Shown here piece after piece: positions 8,241 to 15,646 of a stretch of DNA of 64,000 bases (position 1 is its first letter; each line of letters begins with the position of its first letter). Both the position numbers and the translations under genes were made by a program. Location of the stretch: assembly GCA_965243525.1 (NCBI GenBank), contig OZ251568.1, positions 124,001 to 188,000 on the forward strand, in the 5' to 3' direction. The notes below the pieces were generated by a model. That model had not been told where the DNA came from, did not search any database, and saw only the letters and a program-made list of their open reading frames with translations. The stretch is from WTKD01 sp965243525. Lineage in GTDB: Bacteria; Spirochaetota; Spirochaetia; WTKD01.

Positions 8241-9720
8241 GCTGCTCTCCAAGGAAGCTGATGCTTCGAGCATTGATGCGAATTGGGACGAGCTCAATGG
8301 TTTTGACCAGATTGTTTTCTTGAGTAGCTATTAAAGCAAACTTTTTTCCAGTAAGTTCCTTCGTCTTTGAATCGATATAGGTAAGTTCTAAAACTGGGCG
8401 AAAAAATTCATAGAGGATGTAATTTCCGCGATTAAGAATGCCTTCGTAGGTAAAGATGAAGGAATTTTCGTCGAGATAGAGTTCATCGCCCTTTGAATTT
8501 TTGTAAATCCCCATGATTGCAGCATGATCTATATGTGGATCTTCTTGTCTGTTCTGCAACAGATGAACATCCTGTGTTCCATTTTCAGAATGATCATCGA
8601 GGCGTTTATAAATTCCATTGGACTCATTTTCCACATCGGAAAATACTTCAATCGTGGTGAAATCGATAAACGAAACATATAAATTCGATTGCACGGTAAA
8701 TAACAAATCGTTGTGCATGGTAATGCGCAAGCTTGGATAGGTGTTTCGGATTGTTTTGTAGGCGCTGATAACGATATACCATTCTTGGATTTCTTTTTTA
8801 GATAGGACAATCGAGTTGGTGTCTGCATCAAAATAGAGAATATTGCCGGTGTCTGCGTACCAAATTCCAGGTAATGCTGCAACCAACGAACGAGTAGTAT
8901 AATTTGCTAACAAGCCATGATCAAGTTGTTCTTGAATTTCACCGTTCACCAAATTTACATTTGAAACGGTATAGGCGTTCTCTTGAGGGTTCCAGGTATA
9001 CACAGTCTCAATTCTGTCCAAGGGGTGTGCGTCCTCTTCGTCATTGATATCGTAGTGGACAAAACTGGTTGTTGATCCAATTGCGCTGTCTAGAGATGCT
9101 TTTTCTTGGTTGATATCAATGCCAAGCGGAGAAACCAAGGACAATAGTGAATATAGAAATACACCGGGGCGTTCGACTGCTGTATACGATTTATATACAT
9201 CGATAGTATGGAATCCGTTGGCATCGATGCCAGTGCAGATAATTTCAAGATTTCTGTCAGTGTCGATATTCTCAAATCGGATCACGAAACTACGGAGCTC
9301 ACTTGCCTTTGTCTCAGATTGCCATTCAAATAGCGCATCTTCATATCGTATATCAGAGCTGTACACAAGAATGGAGATGGCATCGCTCCTGGTATTTTCT
9401 TGCTTAAACACAACAATCTGCTCTTCAAACTGATCATTGTTGAGATCTTTTTGAAGAACATTGAATACATGCGCAGAATCGGGAAGTTGCTTTCTCAAGG
9501 GGGAAAAACTAACTTGAGTATCCAATTCTGTGTTGCTGGCATTCCTCCGCAACAATGTGATTGAGTTACCTGCTTGTGGCGAAAATCGTTGAGCGGACAC
9601 GGGAGCATTCTGTGATGCATCTCGCGTATTAGTGCATCCAAGCATCCACATCAATAGATAAATTAAAATAATTGAATATTTTGGAAAAAATGTATACTTT
9701 AGGCGCTGTTTGTACTTCAC
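8215..9720 (-). CDS. Hypothetical lipoprotein
   Basis: I do not recognise a family. The proposed start is a GTG at 9720, giving a 501-residue protein with a basic N-tail, a hydrophobic stretch and the lipobox LMWMLGC (Cys about residue 29). The frame stays open to 9831, but that extension would run through the purA promoter and start, so it is rejected. The body contains repeated beta-rich segments such as ILVYSSDIRYEDALFEW, NILYFDADTNSIVLSK and KGDELYLDENSFIF, and a phrase NDQFEEQIVVFKQ resembling an integrin-like or propeller strand. The start codon choice is uncertain. It is transcribed divergently from purA, with the 5' ends less than 70 nt apart, and overlaps the SPOR gene by 26 nt at its 3' end. 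Confidence 0.7.
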   Translation of the reverse strand: MKYKQRLKYTFFPKYSIILIYLLMWMLGCTNTRDASQNAPVSAQRFSPQAGNSITLLRRNASNTELDTQVSFSPLRKQLPDSAHVFNVLQKDLNNDQFEEQIVVFKQENTRSDAISILVYSSDIRYEDALFEWQSETKASELRSFVIRFENIDTDRNLEIICTGIDANGFHTIDVYKSYTAVERPGVFLYSLLSLVSPLGIDINQEKASLDSAIGSTTSFVHYDINDEEDAHPLDRIETVYTWNPQENAYTVSNVNLVNGEIQEQLDHGLLANYTTRSLVAALPGIWYADTGNILYFDADTNSIVLSKKEIQEWYIVISAYKTIRNTYPSLRITMHNDLLFTVQSNLYVSFIDFTTIEVFSDVENESNGIYKRLDDHSENGTQDVHLLQNRQEDPHIDHAAIMGIYKNSKGDELYLDENSFIFTYEGILNRGNYILYEFFRPVLELTYIDSKTKELTGKKFALIATQENNLVKTIELVPIRINARSISFLGEQPIVLDRQE

Positions 9721-9743
9721 GAATCGTTGGTCTTTCGATATAG

Positions 9744-9772
9744 TTACAACGTGCTGCACGCATAAGTATACA
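9744..9772 (+). promoter_or_regulatory. Promoter of purA
   Basis: TTACAA at 9744-9749, 17 bp spacer, TATACA at 9767-9772. The predicted start of transcription leaves a leader of only about 8-10 nt containing GAAAGG as ribosome-binding site. The spacer holds a perfect 11-bp palindrome, CGTGCTGCACG at 9750-9760, which could be an operator or chance. Confidence 0.5.
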
Positions 9773-9787
9773 GTGAAAGGTAGCGAG

Positions 9788-11002
9788 ATGAAAGTAGTTG
9801 TTTTAGGATTACAGTGGGGAGATGAGGGCAAGGGAAAAATTATAGATTATTTGGCAGATTCAGCTAATTGTGTTATTCGGTTTGCAGGTGGGGATAATGC
9901 TGGACATCGGATTATTCGTGATGGAAAACGGTATGATTTTCATTTGATTCCATCGGGACTTTTGCATGACCACACCAGTGTTGTATTGGGAAGTGCAATG
10001 GTCATCAATCCAGAGAGTTTTTTTCATGAACTTGCACAGTTGCACAATTTCAATATAGAAACAGAAGGGCGTCTATTCATTTCAGACCGTGCTCATGTCG
10101 TGTTTCCAAGTTATCTTCGGCAAGATAGCCTTCAGGAATCGCAGAGAACATCACCCATAGGCACCACTGGAAAGGGGATAGGGGTTGCCTATATGCATAA
10201 GGCAGTGCGATCAGGTATTCGCATGGCTGATATCAACGATGAGGAAGTCTTGTCTCTGCTTTCTCGAGAAGATCAAGAATTTATCGTGCGATATCGAAAA
10301 AAACTCAACCCCTTGATCATTGATCTCCCGAGTCATCTTGAAAAACTCCACGATGCTGATATCCTTTTTGAAGGAGCGCAAGGTATACTTCTAGACGTTG
10401 ATGCTGGAAGCTATCCTTACGTAACAAGCAGTAATACTGGATCGAGTGGTGTGCTGAGTGGTGCTCATATAGCACCGCAGAGCATTGATAAAATAATTGG
10501 AGTGTGTAAGGCATATACGACCCGAGTTGGAAATGGCCCGTTTCCTTCGGAATACACCGATGAAAAATTACTCACTTCTGTTCGTGAGATTGGACATGAA
10601 TATGGTGTAACCACGGGAAGACCGCGAAGGTGTGGGTATCTTGATCTTGTTGCGTTGAAATATGCAGTGGTTATCTCGGGGATTACGTCGATAGCACTTA
10701 CGCACCTTGATGTATTTGATACCTTTGATTCTATTGACGTATGCACTGCCTATACAATCAATGGCGAACATATCCACCATGTTCCTGCATCTCAACGATT
10801 GCTTGCTGGGGCAAAACCACATACTATATCCTTTCCTGGATGGAGGAAATCTATTTCTGAAATTCAGAAAAAGGACGATTTGCCAAAAAATGCGCAGGAT
10901 TACGTAGCTTTTATAGAGAACTATCTTGGAATTCCGATTGATATTATTTCGGTAGGACCGGATGCCCAACAGACAATCCTCAGTACGCCCATTTGGAACT
11001 AA
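9788..11002 (+). CDS. purA: Adenylosuccinate synthetase PurA
   Basis: PurA joins IMP and aspartate using GTP, the first committed step to AMP. The 404-residue protein has the P-loop GLQWGDEGKGK, the NAGH motif with catalytic His, IGTTGKGIG, FEGAQGILLDVD, YVTSSNTGSSG, TTRVGNGPFPSE and GRPRRCGYLDL, and ends IDIISVGPDAQQTI. It is somewhat short, and several usually fixed positions differ: GGDNAGHRI for GGNNAGHTV, TTGKG for TTGRG, and THLDVFD for the guanine-recognising TKLDVLD (the Asp is kept). The upstream in-frame ATG at 9710 lies before the promoter, so the MKVVVLG start is chosen; GAAAGG sits 7 nt upstream. Confidence 0.93.
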   Translation: MKVVVLGLQWGDEGKGKIIDYLADSANCVIRFAGGDNAGHRIIRDGKRYDFHLIPSGLLHDHTSVVLGSAMVINPESFFHELAQLHNFNIETEGRLFISDRAHVVFPSYLRQDSLQESQRTSPIGTTGKGIGVAYMHKAVRSGIRMADINDEEVLSLLSREDQEFIVRYRKKLNPLIIDLPSHLEKLHDADILFEGAQGILLDVDAGSYPYVTSSNTGSSGVLSGAHIAPQSIDKIIGVCKAYTTRVGNGPFPSEYTDEKLLTSVREIGHEYGVTTGRPRRCGYLDLVALKYAVVISGITSIALTHLDVFDTFDSIDVCTAYTINGEHIHHVPASQRLLAGAKPHTISFPGWRKSISEIQKKDDLPKNAQDYVAFIENYLGIPIDIISVGPDAQQTILSTPIWN

Positions 11003-11052
11003 TCTGAACTGGCGCTAGAAGCGGTAACTTCGCAGGTTTGCTGTATCAACAG

Positions 11053-11832
11053 CTAATCTGCGGATGATTTTATTGGATTTTTCGTATAATTATCTAACAT
11101 CTGCTCAAGAAAGGCGTATCGTCTGCTTTTTAACAATGCGCGAGCATGCAGGAGTGTTTTTTCTTCAACAGAAGCATAGATTGCTTCACCAGACCCTGTG
11201 CGCAGCCTCGTTGCAAGACTATGTATGCAAATTGCAGCAGAAACAGAGAGATTCATGCTCTCGCTAAGTCCATACATAGGGATTTTTATCGTCTTGTCTG
11301 CATGCTGCAAGGCATAGTCGCTCAGGCCATCACGCTCACTGCCAAAAACAAGGCAGGTTCTTTTATCAAGGACCACCTCCTCAAGAGGAATCTCACCGTG
11401 CATATCACAGCAAAGAATCTGAATATCGCCTTTTCTGTTGTGATGATAGAGTTGTTCTGTTGTATCGTAATAATGGGTGAGCATCCAATAATATGCCCCC
11501 TGTGTCGTTGCCTTGGCGTGGAAAACTTTGGGAAAATCGCTCACAGCGTGTATATGCATCAAACCCATCGCCTCAGCGCTTCGTACAATCGCAGCGGCAT
11601 TATGCGGATCCTTTGGATGTTCAACGCCAACATGGAGTCCAGAAATTTTTTGTGTAAATGCAGCATGCAATTTTGATGCCCTGGTTTCTCCCAGTAATTC
11701 CTGTAAGATTGTGTATTGCTCTTCTATTGAAAAATGGATCAGCAAGGAATAGAGGCGTTCTTCATCTTCGCTGAAAGATAAATAGCGATCCTGAAGAAAG
11801 GCAGAGGCCATGTCGTGATTGGAGGAGTCCAT
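11053..11832 (-). CDS. trmH: SpoU/TrmH-family RNA 2'-O-methyltransferase
   Basis: SPOUT-fold enzymes of this family methylate ribose 2'-OH of tRNA or rRNA using SAM. All three knot motifs are present: motif 1 PHNAAAIVRSAEAMG, motif 2 TCLVFGSERDGLS and motif 3 IPMYGLSESMNLSVSAAI. The order and the VEHPKDPHN lead-in fit TrmH (tRNA Gm18) better than RlmB, which has an L30e-like N-domain; instead this protein has ~65 unrelated helical residues at the N-terminus and a C-terminal helical tail. Substrate assignment is therefore tentative. Its ATG overlaps the TAA of alkD (TAATG), so both come from one transcript. Confidence 0.82.
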   Translation of the reverse strand: MDSSNHDMASAFLQDRYLSFSEDEERLYSLLIHFSIEEQYTILQELLGETRASKLHAAFTQKISGLHVGVEHPKDPHNAAAIVRSAEAMGLMHIHAVSDFPKVFHAKATTQGAYYWMLTHYYDTTEQLYHHNRKGDIQILCCDMHGEIPLEEVVLDKRTCLVFGSERDGLSDYALQHADKTIKIPMYGLSESMNLSVSAAICIHSLATRLRTGSGEAIYASVEEKTLLHARALLKSRRYAFLEQMLDNYTKNPIKSSAD

Positions 11833-12533
11833 TAAGCAGATTTTTTTTGGGATTGCCTTTCTGCATTTCGTTTTAGTATTTTCTCGATATAGGGGGCTGC
11901 TTTTGGGGTCTTACACCCAGTTTCACCGTGGTCTACCTCTACTGTTCCAACAGCATTGGCCACTTGGATCGCTGCATCATGCATTCCCTCAACAAATCCG
12001 CCAATGGCAATGAGGGTGTTGTTCATCGCATAGCGCGTCCTGTTTGGTTGCTTGTGGATGCCGGTTTTGATGCGATTGAGGTAGTTATGCACAACAGAAC
12101 TATCTTCGACGCCTCTTCGCTGAACTAGAATAGAAAGGATTGTCCACCCCGAAGAAGAGATCCATTCACTTTCGCTCTCGATGAATTCCTCTGCAAGCAG
12201 ATAGGCATCTGCACGCTGCATTTTTGAAACTAAAAATGAAAAAGCATCAGTAACGATATAATCGCTGCAGGCAAGGATCCAAATGCGTGCGTCATCCTTT
12301 GTGAAGACCTTCGGGTCAGCTATTTTGCATGCGAGAACCATGGCATCATGGGTTGCAGAATCCCAGAGCTGAAGTGCCAACTCATGGTTTATCTTGATCT
12401 TCTTTTCGATTCTTCCCAACTCTTTGTAGCTTACGCCAAAAAGTTCTGTTTTGACGCCATGCCGACGATAAATCTTTCGAGCCTGTGCGGTGCCAACTCG
12501 CTCCAATTCATGCATTACTTCTAGATAGGTCAT
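11832..12533 (-). CDS. DNA alkylation repair enzyme, AlkD-like HEAT-repeat protein
   Basis: The 233-residue, all-helical protein matches the AlkD/AlkC-type DNA glycosylase pattern. It begins with EVMHELERVGTAQARKIYRRHGV, followed by FGVSYKELGRIEKKIK and paired helices, then the region with SDYIVTDAFSFLV and SGWTILSILVQRRG where family members carry the catalytic Asp and aromatic residues, and a Lys-rich C-tail. AlkD removes positively charged alkylated bases without base flipping. The gene is led by a consensus promoter with its -10 only 5 nt from the ATG, and is coupled to trmH by a TAATG overlap. Family placement is good; enzymatic activity is inferred. Confidence 0.8.
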   Translation of the reverse strand: MTYLEVMHELERVGTAQARKIYRRHGVKTELFGVSYKELGRIEKKIKINHELALQLWDSATHDAMVLACKIADPKVFTKDDARIWILACSDYIVTDAFSFLVSKMQRADAYLLAEEFIESESEWISSSGWTILSILVQRRGVEDSSVVHNYLNRIKTGIHKQPNRTRYAMNNTLIAIGGFVEGMHDAAIQVANAVGTVEVDHGETGCKTPKAAPYIEKILKRNAERQSQKKSA

Positions 12534-12538
12534 ATACC

Positions 12539-12567
12539 ATAATAGGAGGAGATTGCGAAAATGTCAA
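12539..12567 (-). promoter_or_regulatory. Promoter of alkD-trmH, leaderless type
   Basis: On the minus strand TTGACA (12567-12562), 17 bp, TATTAT (12544-12539), then 5 nt to the ATG at 12533. The -35 is a perfect consensus, and no Shine-Dalgarno sequence lies before the ATG. It overlaps the crcB promoter on the other strand. Confidence 0.65.
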
Positions 12568-12581
12568 ATTTTATGTATCCT
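12553..12581 (+). promoter_or_regulatory. Promoter of crcB, leaderless type
   Basis: TTGCGA (12553-12558), 17 bp, TATCCT (12576-12581), then 7 nt to the ATG at 12589. The -35 hexamer and all spacings match those of folD. The two divergent promoters of this gap share the same ~15 bp, so RNA polymerase can hardly occupy both at once. Confidence 0.5.
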
Positions 12582-12588
12582 ACAACCG

Positions 12589-12978
12589 ATGACCATACTC
12601 TTCACGCTCATTGCAGGCGCCATTGGCACTGCAAGTCGATTCGGAATCATATCCCTTTTCAAACAGTATGCAGATGGAAAATTTCCATGGCCAACAGTGG
12701 TCGTAAACGCAATTGGTTGTTTAATTGCTGGGATTAGTTATGCCTTCTTTCTCAAATATGTCGACCAAGGACGCTGGAATGCTGTGGTCATAGTCGGATT
12801 TTTGGGTGCATTGACTACCTTTTCGGGATACATGGTTGATACTCTTCGTATGATACGACAAGAACAGCTTCTCCATGCAGCGCTGTATGCAGGCTTGCAG
12901 AACATCGTGGGCATCTCTTGTTTATTACTTGGATATGGAATATTTCGCTGGGGATCATCGCTTCATGGCTTATTTTGA
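12589..12978 (+). CDS. crcB: Fluoride channel protein CrcB/Fluc
   Basis: Fluc channels export fluoride passively as dual-topology dimers in the inner membrane. The 129-residue protein has four transmembrane helices and the family motifs GAIGTASRFGI, PTVVVNAIGCLIAG and GFLGALTTFSGYMVD, the last carrying the Phe-box and sodium-site region. The chosen ATG gives the usual N-terminus; the frame opens earlier with a TTG at 12553 behind AGGAGG, but the spacing is only 3 nt and the extra 12 residues are not family-like. No fluoride riboswitch fold is seen, and the short upstream region leaves no room for one. The 3' end overlaps the next gene by 14 nt. Confidence 0.88.
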   Translation: MTILFTLIAGAIGTASRFGIISLFKQYADGKFPWPTVVVNAIGCLIAGISYAFFLKYVDQGRWNAVVIVGFLGALTTFSGYMVDTLRMIRQEQLLHAALYAGLQNIVGISCLLLGYGIFRWGSSLHGLF

Positions 12979-13537
12979 TGACGAACAAAAGGCGCATGCC
13001 TATAGCAAAGCGCGCGCTTTAGAAAACTCGATTGATCTGTTGCCGATCATATCGAAATACATACATCCTGGTGCAGAGCTTCTCGAACTTGGCATTGGAC
13101 CGGGGGTTGATTTTGCTCATTTGTCGCAGGATTATCATGTTTCAGGGATTGATGTCTCACATGTTTTTGTTCGTATGGTGCAAGAACAATTTCTGGATGC
13201 ACGCATTGTTTGTTGTTCAGCAGACGATTTCCAATTTCAGCAGGTTTTTTCAGGGATATATTCAAACAAAGTCATGCATAATTTTGATTCTTCGCAATTA
13301 GAGCAGTCATTTCTTTTGCAAGCAGAACACCTGGAAAAAGATGGCATAGCAGTGCACACCGTCTGGAACGGGGAGGGACAGGACTGTTTTGATGGTGAAC
13401 CTTGCTATTATTATACCGTTGATTCCATCTATGCTTGTGCAAAAAAACATTTCACCGTGCTTGAAACTTCCCGGTATTCCGAATTTTCAAAAGACGATTC
13501 ACTCTGCGTTGTGTTAAGGAAAGCATCGATCACCTGA
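12965..13537 (+). CDS. Class I SAM-dependent methyltransferase
   Basis: A 190-residue protein with a Rossmann-type SAM-binding core: motif I LLELGIGPGVDFAHL at about residues 42-56, motif II acidic residue in VSGIDVS, and further strands at FSGIYSNKVMHNF and IAVHTVWNG. The substrate cannot be told; it resembles small-molecule methyltransferases of the methyltransferase-11/25 type. The start is the ATG inside the end of crcB (MAYFDDEQK), giving a 14-nt overlap and probable translational coupling. The longer frame from 12875 would lie entirely within crcB and is rejected. Confidence 0.78.
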   Translation: MAYFDDEQKAHAYSKARALENSIDLLPIISKYIHPGAELLELGIGPGVDFAHLSQDYHVSGIDVSHVFVRMVQEQFLDARIVCCSADDFQFQQVFSGIYSNKVMHNFDSSQLEQSFLLQAEHLEKDGIAVHTVWNGEGQDCFDGEPCYYYTVDSIYACAKKHFTVLETSRYSEFSKDDSLCVVLRKASIT

Positions 13538-13684
13538 GCTCTCCTTGCTTGTGCTTTGCCTACACTGCTTGAGAATACAGAAACATTCAAAAAGCAAATT
13601 CCACCAATGATGAGCCAAACCTCGCAACAATAATAGAATAACGCCGTGGCAATTTGCTAATCTAATCTAATCAATGGGCGGTGA

Positions 13685-15223
13685 TTATTCCTGCCAAGCA
13701 AAAACAGGCCAATGACCAGGCTCAGATAAACGCCAGATCTCCTTATCACCATCGTCAGAATTACCAACGAAATCCCATGATTCATCTACATCTTGCGTTG
13801 CAGGATCATCAGAAAAATCACTCTGGGTGATGGCAACACCACCGGTTGCTGGATCAGCATTTTTTACTAGATTGTTGTCGTCGGCATCAGTATAGAATGC
13901 TCCTAGGTCTACATTCGCTCCAGAAGAAAAACCTATTCCATTGCTGATTCCTGTTGCAGTCGCATCAAAATAGCTACTTATAATATGAGACTTATAGAGA
14001 GCACTTCCTGCAAATCCACCAACCTCGTCTCTTCCAGGAATTATCACATCTCCTGTAGCATAACTATTTTCTATAGTTTCTTGATTAGATCCTGCAAAGC
14101 CGCCAATGTTTACCCCTTCATCCTTATTTGCTTCTACGTTCCCTGTAGCATAATTATTTTTAATACTAGAGAAATTTTGTCCGATGAAGCCACCAGCATA
14201 GAAATTGCTAGAGAAAGGACCTTCCAAGATACTTACATCGCCGGTGGCATAACACATCTCTATTACCCCACCATTAGAGCGTCCCACAAAACCACCTAAT
14301 ACTTTGGTTATCATAGTTTCTGCGTTACTGACTCCTTGAACTGAAACTGAAGCATAGCTTTTGGTGATAGTTGCATATTGATTTCTTCCCACCAACCCTC
14401 CGACGCTAGTTCCGGTTGCACTTACCTCACCTGTTGCATAGCTATCACTGATAGACGAGGAAAAAATTAATGATGTACTTCTGCTATGGTGACCTACCAA
14501 TCCTCCAACATTATTCACTCCAACTACAGACCCTTTGAAATGACTTCCAATAATCTCGCTATTTTCATTCTTTCCCACAAGTCCCCCGACGAAATCTCCA
14601 TGTGCTATAATGCTTACAGTGCGTACAGAGCTTTCTCTGATAGAAGCATCAAAATTCAAACCAATTAATCCGCCTATAAGATTACTTTCAGGGATAGTCG
14701 GAATTGTAGTGATAGCACCGCCTATTACGTTAACATTTTCAATCATTCCAGAATTTTTTCCAGCAAGAGAACCGGTATAAGATCTTCCAAAGATGGTAAT
14801 ATCACGGAGAGTAAGATTACGCACCACCCCGTTTGTCTCGGGATCATGGTTTGGATCGGTGCCAGGATATCCTATCTGCCTGAATAGACCAATATAATCC
14901 TCTGTCTTTCTGTTGATGGATAATCCAGAAATAGCTTTTTCATTTCCCTCAAAAACACCGATGAAGGGAGTTGTAGTGTCTCCAATGGGTTCAAAATTAT
15001 TGGATGTGAGAACAATATCCCTGTAGAGATAATAGTTTCCCGCAAGGTTATCGCGTATTTTTTGAAAATCTGCCTCTTGTGCAATCACCGTATAAATCAC
15101 ATTGTCGATAGAAACTGTTTCAGGAATATTTGCCAATGCAATCTCACCTGGTGAACAAGCCAAGATTGAACAGAGCACGAAAAAGAACAAGCCGTAATTC
15201 CATACAATCATTTTTTGGCGCAT
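13685..15223 (-). CDS. GLUG-repeat surface lipoprotein
   Basis: A signal sequence ends in the lipobox SILAC (Cys23), so the 512-residue protein is probably lipidated. From about residue 85 it consists of GLUG-type repeats: recurring blocks such as VGGLVGKNENSEI, SDSYATGEVSATG and IGGFAGSNQETIENSYATGD, each a beta-helix rung of about 25-35 residues. The C-terminus carries a conserved tail (TQSDFSDDPATQD, ESWDF, EIWR, HWPVFAWQE) almost identical to that of the protein at 16799-18457. GLUG proteins are often extracellular or adhesin-like. AAGGA stands 8 nt before the ATG. Unlike the other three paralogues it has no long stalk and lies on the opposite strand. Confidence 0.85.
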   Translation of the reverse strand: MRQKMIVWNYGLFFFVLCSILACSPGEIALANIPETVSIDNVIYTVIAQEADFQKIRDNLAGNYYLYRDIVLTSNNFEPIGDTTTPFIGVFEGNEKAISGLSINRKTEDYIGLFRQIGYPGTDPNHDPETNGVVRNLTLRDITIFGRSYTGSLAGKNSGMIENVNVIGGAITTIPTIPESNLIGGLIGLNFDASIRESSVRTVSIIAHGDFVGGLVGKNENSEIIGSHFKGSVVGVNNVGGLVGHHSRSTSLIFSSSISDSYATGEVSATGTSVGGLVGRNQYATITKSYASVSVQGVSNAETMITKVLGGFVGRSNGGVIEMCYATGDVSILEGPFSSNFYAGGFIGQNFSSIKNNYATGNVEANKDEGVNIGGFAGSNQETIENSYATGDVIIPGRDEVGGFAGSALYKSHIISSYFDATATGISNGIGFSSGANVDLGAFYTDADDNNLVKNADPATGGVAITQSDFSDDPATQDVDESWDFVGNSDDGDKEIWRLSEPGHWPVFAWQE

Positions 15224-15493
15224 AACGGGATTCCTTGCATCACAAGATTTCTCTCTTGTAAGTATTCTTCTTGATAGAGAACTATGTGTTCTTTATTGCA
15301 GAAACAGTTCATTAGTATTCATCCTTATTGCACAGAGCTAATTGCTGCTGTATGTAGTTTTATTGTGAAAGTAAAGATATTTTACATTTCACTCTATTTA
15401 TGCAGCCTCAAAAGAGGCAACGTATAGTATAACGTTCAGTGCAGGAGTGAAAAGAGTCTGATAGAATAAATTGCTGTTTAGATAGATTTTTTT
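15224..15493. other. Intergenic region upstream of GLUG lipoprotein gene
   Basis: No gene is seen here. It holds the 5' region of the minus-strand GLUG gene. A dyad ACAAGA-tttctc-TCTTGT lies at 15242-15259, within the probable leader about 20-35 nt before its start codon, and a short GCCTC-AAAA-GAGGC hairpin without a T-run lies at 15405-15418. The rest is AT-rich. Confidence 0.4.
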
Positions 15494-15523
15494 TAAAAAA
15501 TAACGTATACCCATGAAATGGGT
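15494..15523 (-). terminator. Terminator of tRNA-Asn
   Basis: Just beyond the tRNA 3' end, on the minus strand, ACCCAT-TTC-ATGGGT (15523-15509) forms a perfect 6-bp hairpin. A run of six T follows a few bases later (about 15500-15494). Confidence 0.55.
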
Positions 15524-15526
15524 TAG

Positions 15527-15599
15527 CTCCCCCGGTTGGACTCGAACCAACGACCTAGTGGTTAACAGCCACCCGCTCTACCGACTGAGCTACAAGGGA
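15527..15599 (-). tRNA. tRNA-Asn (anticodon GTT)
   Basis: A 73-nt cloverleaf on the minus strand. The acceptor arm TCCCTTG pairs with CGGGGGA (two G-T pairs), the D-arm is GCTC/GAGC, the anticodon arm GGTGG-CTGTTAA-CCACT carries GTT, and the T-arm GTTGG-TTCGAGT-CCAAC is canonical. The discriminator is G; CCA is not encoded. Confidence 0.95.
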
Positions 15600-15609
15600 G
15601 TGACATGAT

Positions 15610-15638
15610 AGTATAATCACTGCGCTCATTCCTTGCAA
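15610..15638 (-). promoter_or_regulatory. Promoter of tRNA-Asn
   Basis: TTGCAA (15638-15633), 17 bp, TATACT (15615-15610) on the minus strand, about 10 nt before the mature 5' end. A near-consensus sigma70 promoter. Confidence 0.65.
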
Positions 15639-15646
15639 GTATTTAG

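Noticed and set aside
9710..9787. N-terminal extension of PurA by 26 residues
   Set aside because: It overlaps the promoter and the divergent lipoprotein start; family homology begins at MKVVVLG.
11146..11676. Plus-strand open frame of 176 codons
   Set aside because: It is antisense to the motif-bearing trmH gene; Cys/Ile-rich composition with no ribosome-binding site.
12544..12560. AGGAGG before a TTG at 12553 as the crcB start
   Set aside because: Spacing is only about 3 nt, the added residues are not family-like, and the TTG overlaps a good -35 whose promoter predicts the ATG at 12589. Kept as an alternative only.
12553..12588. Fluoride riboswitch before crcB
   Set aside because: The space between promoter and ATG is at most 7 nt, and no riboswitch fold is seen.
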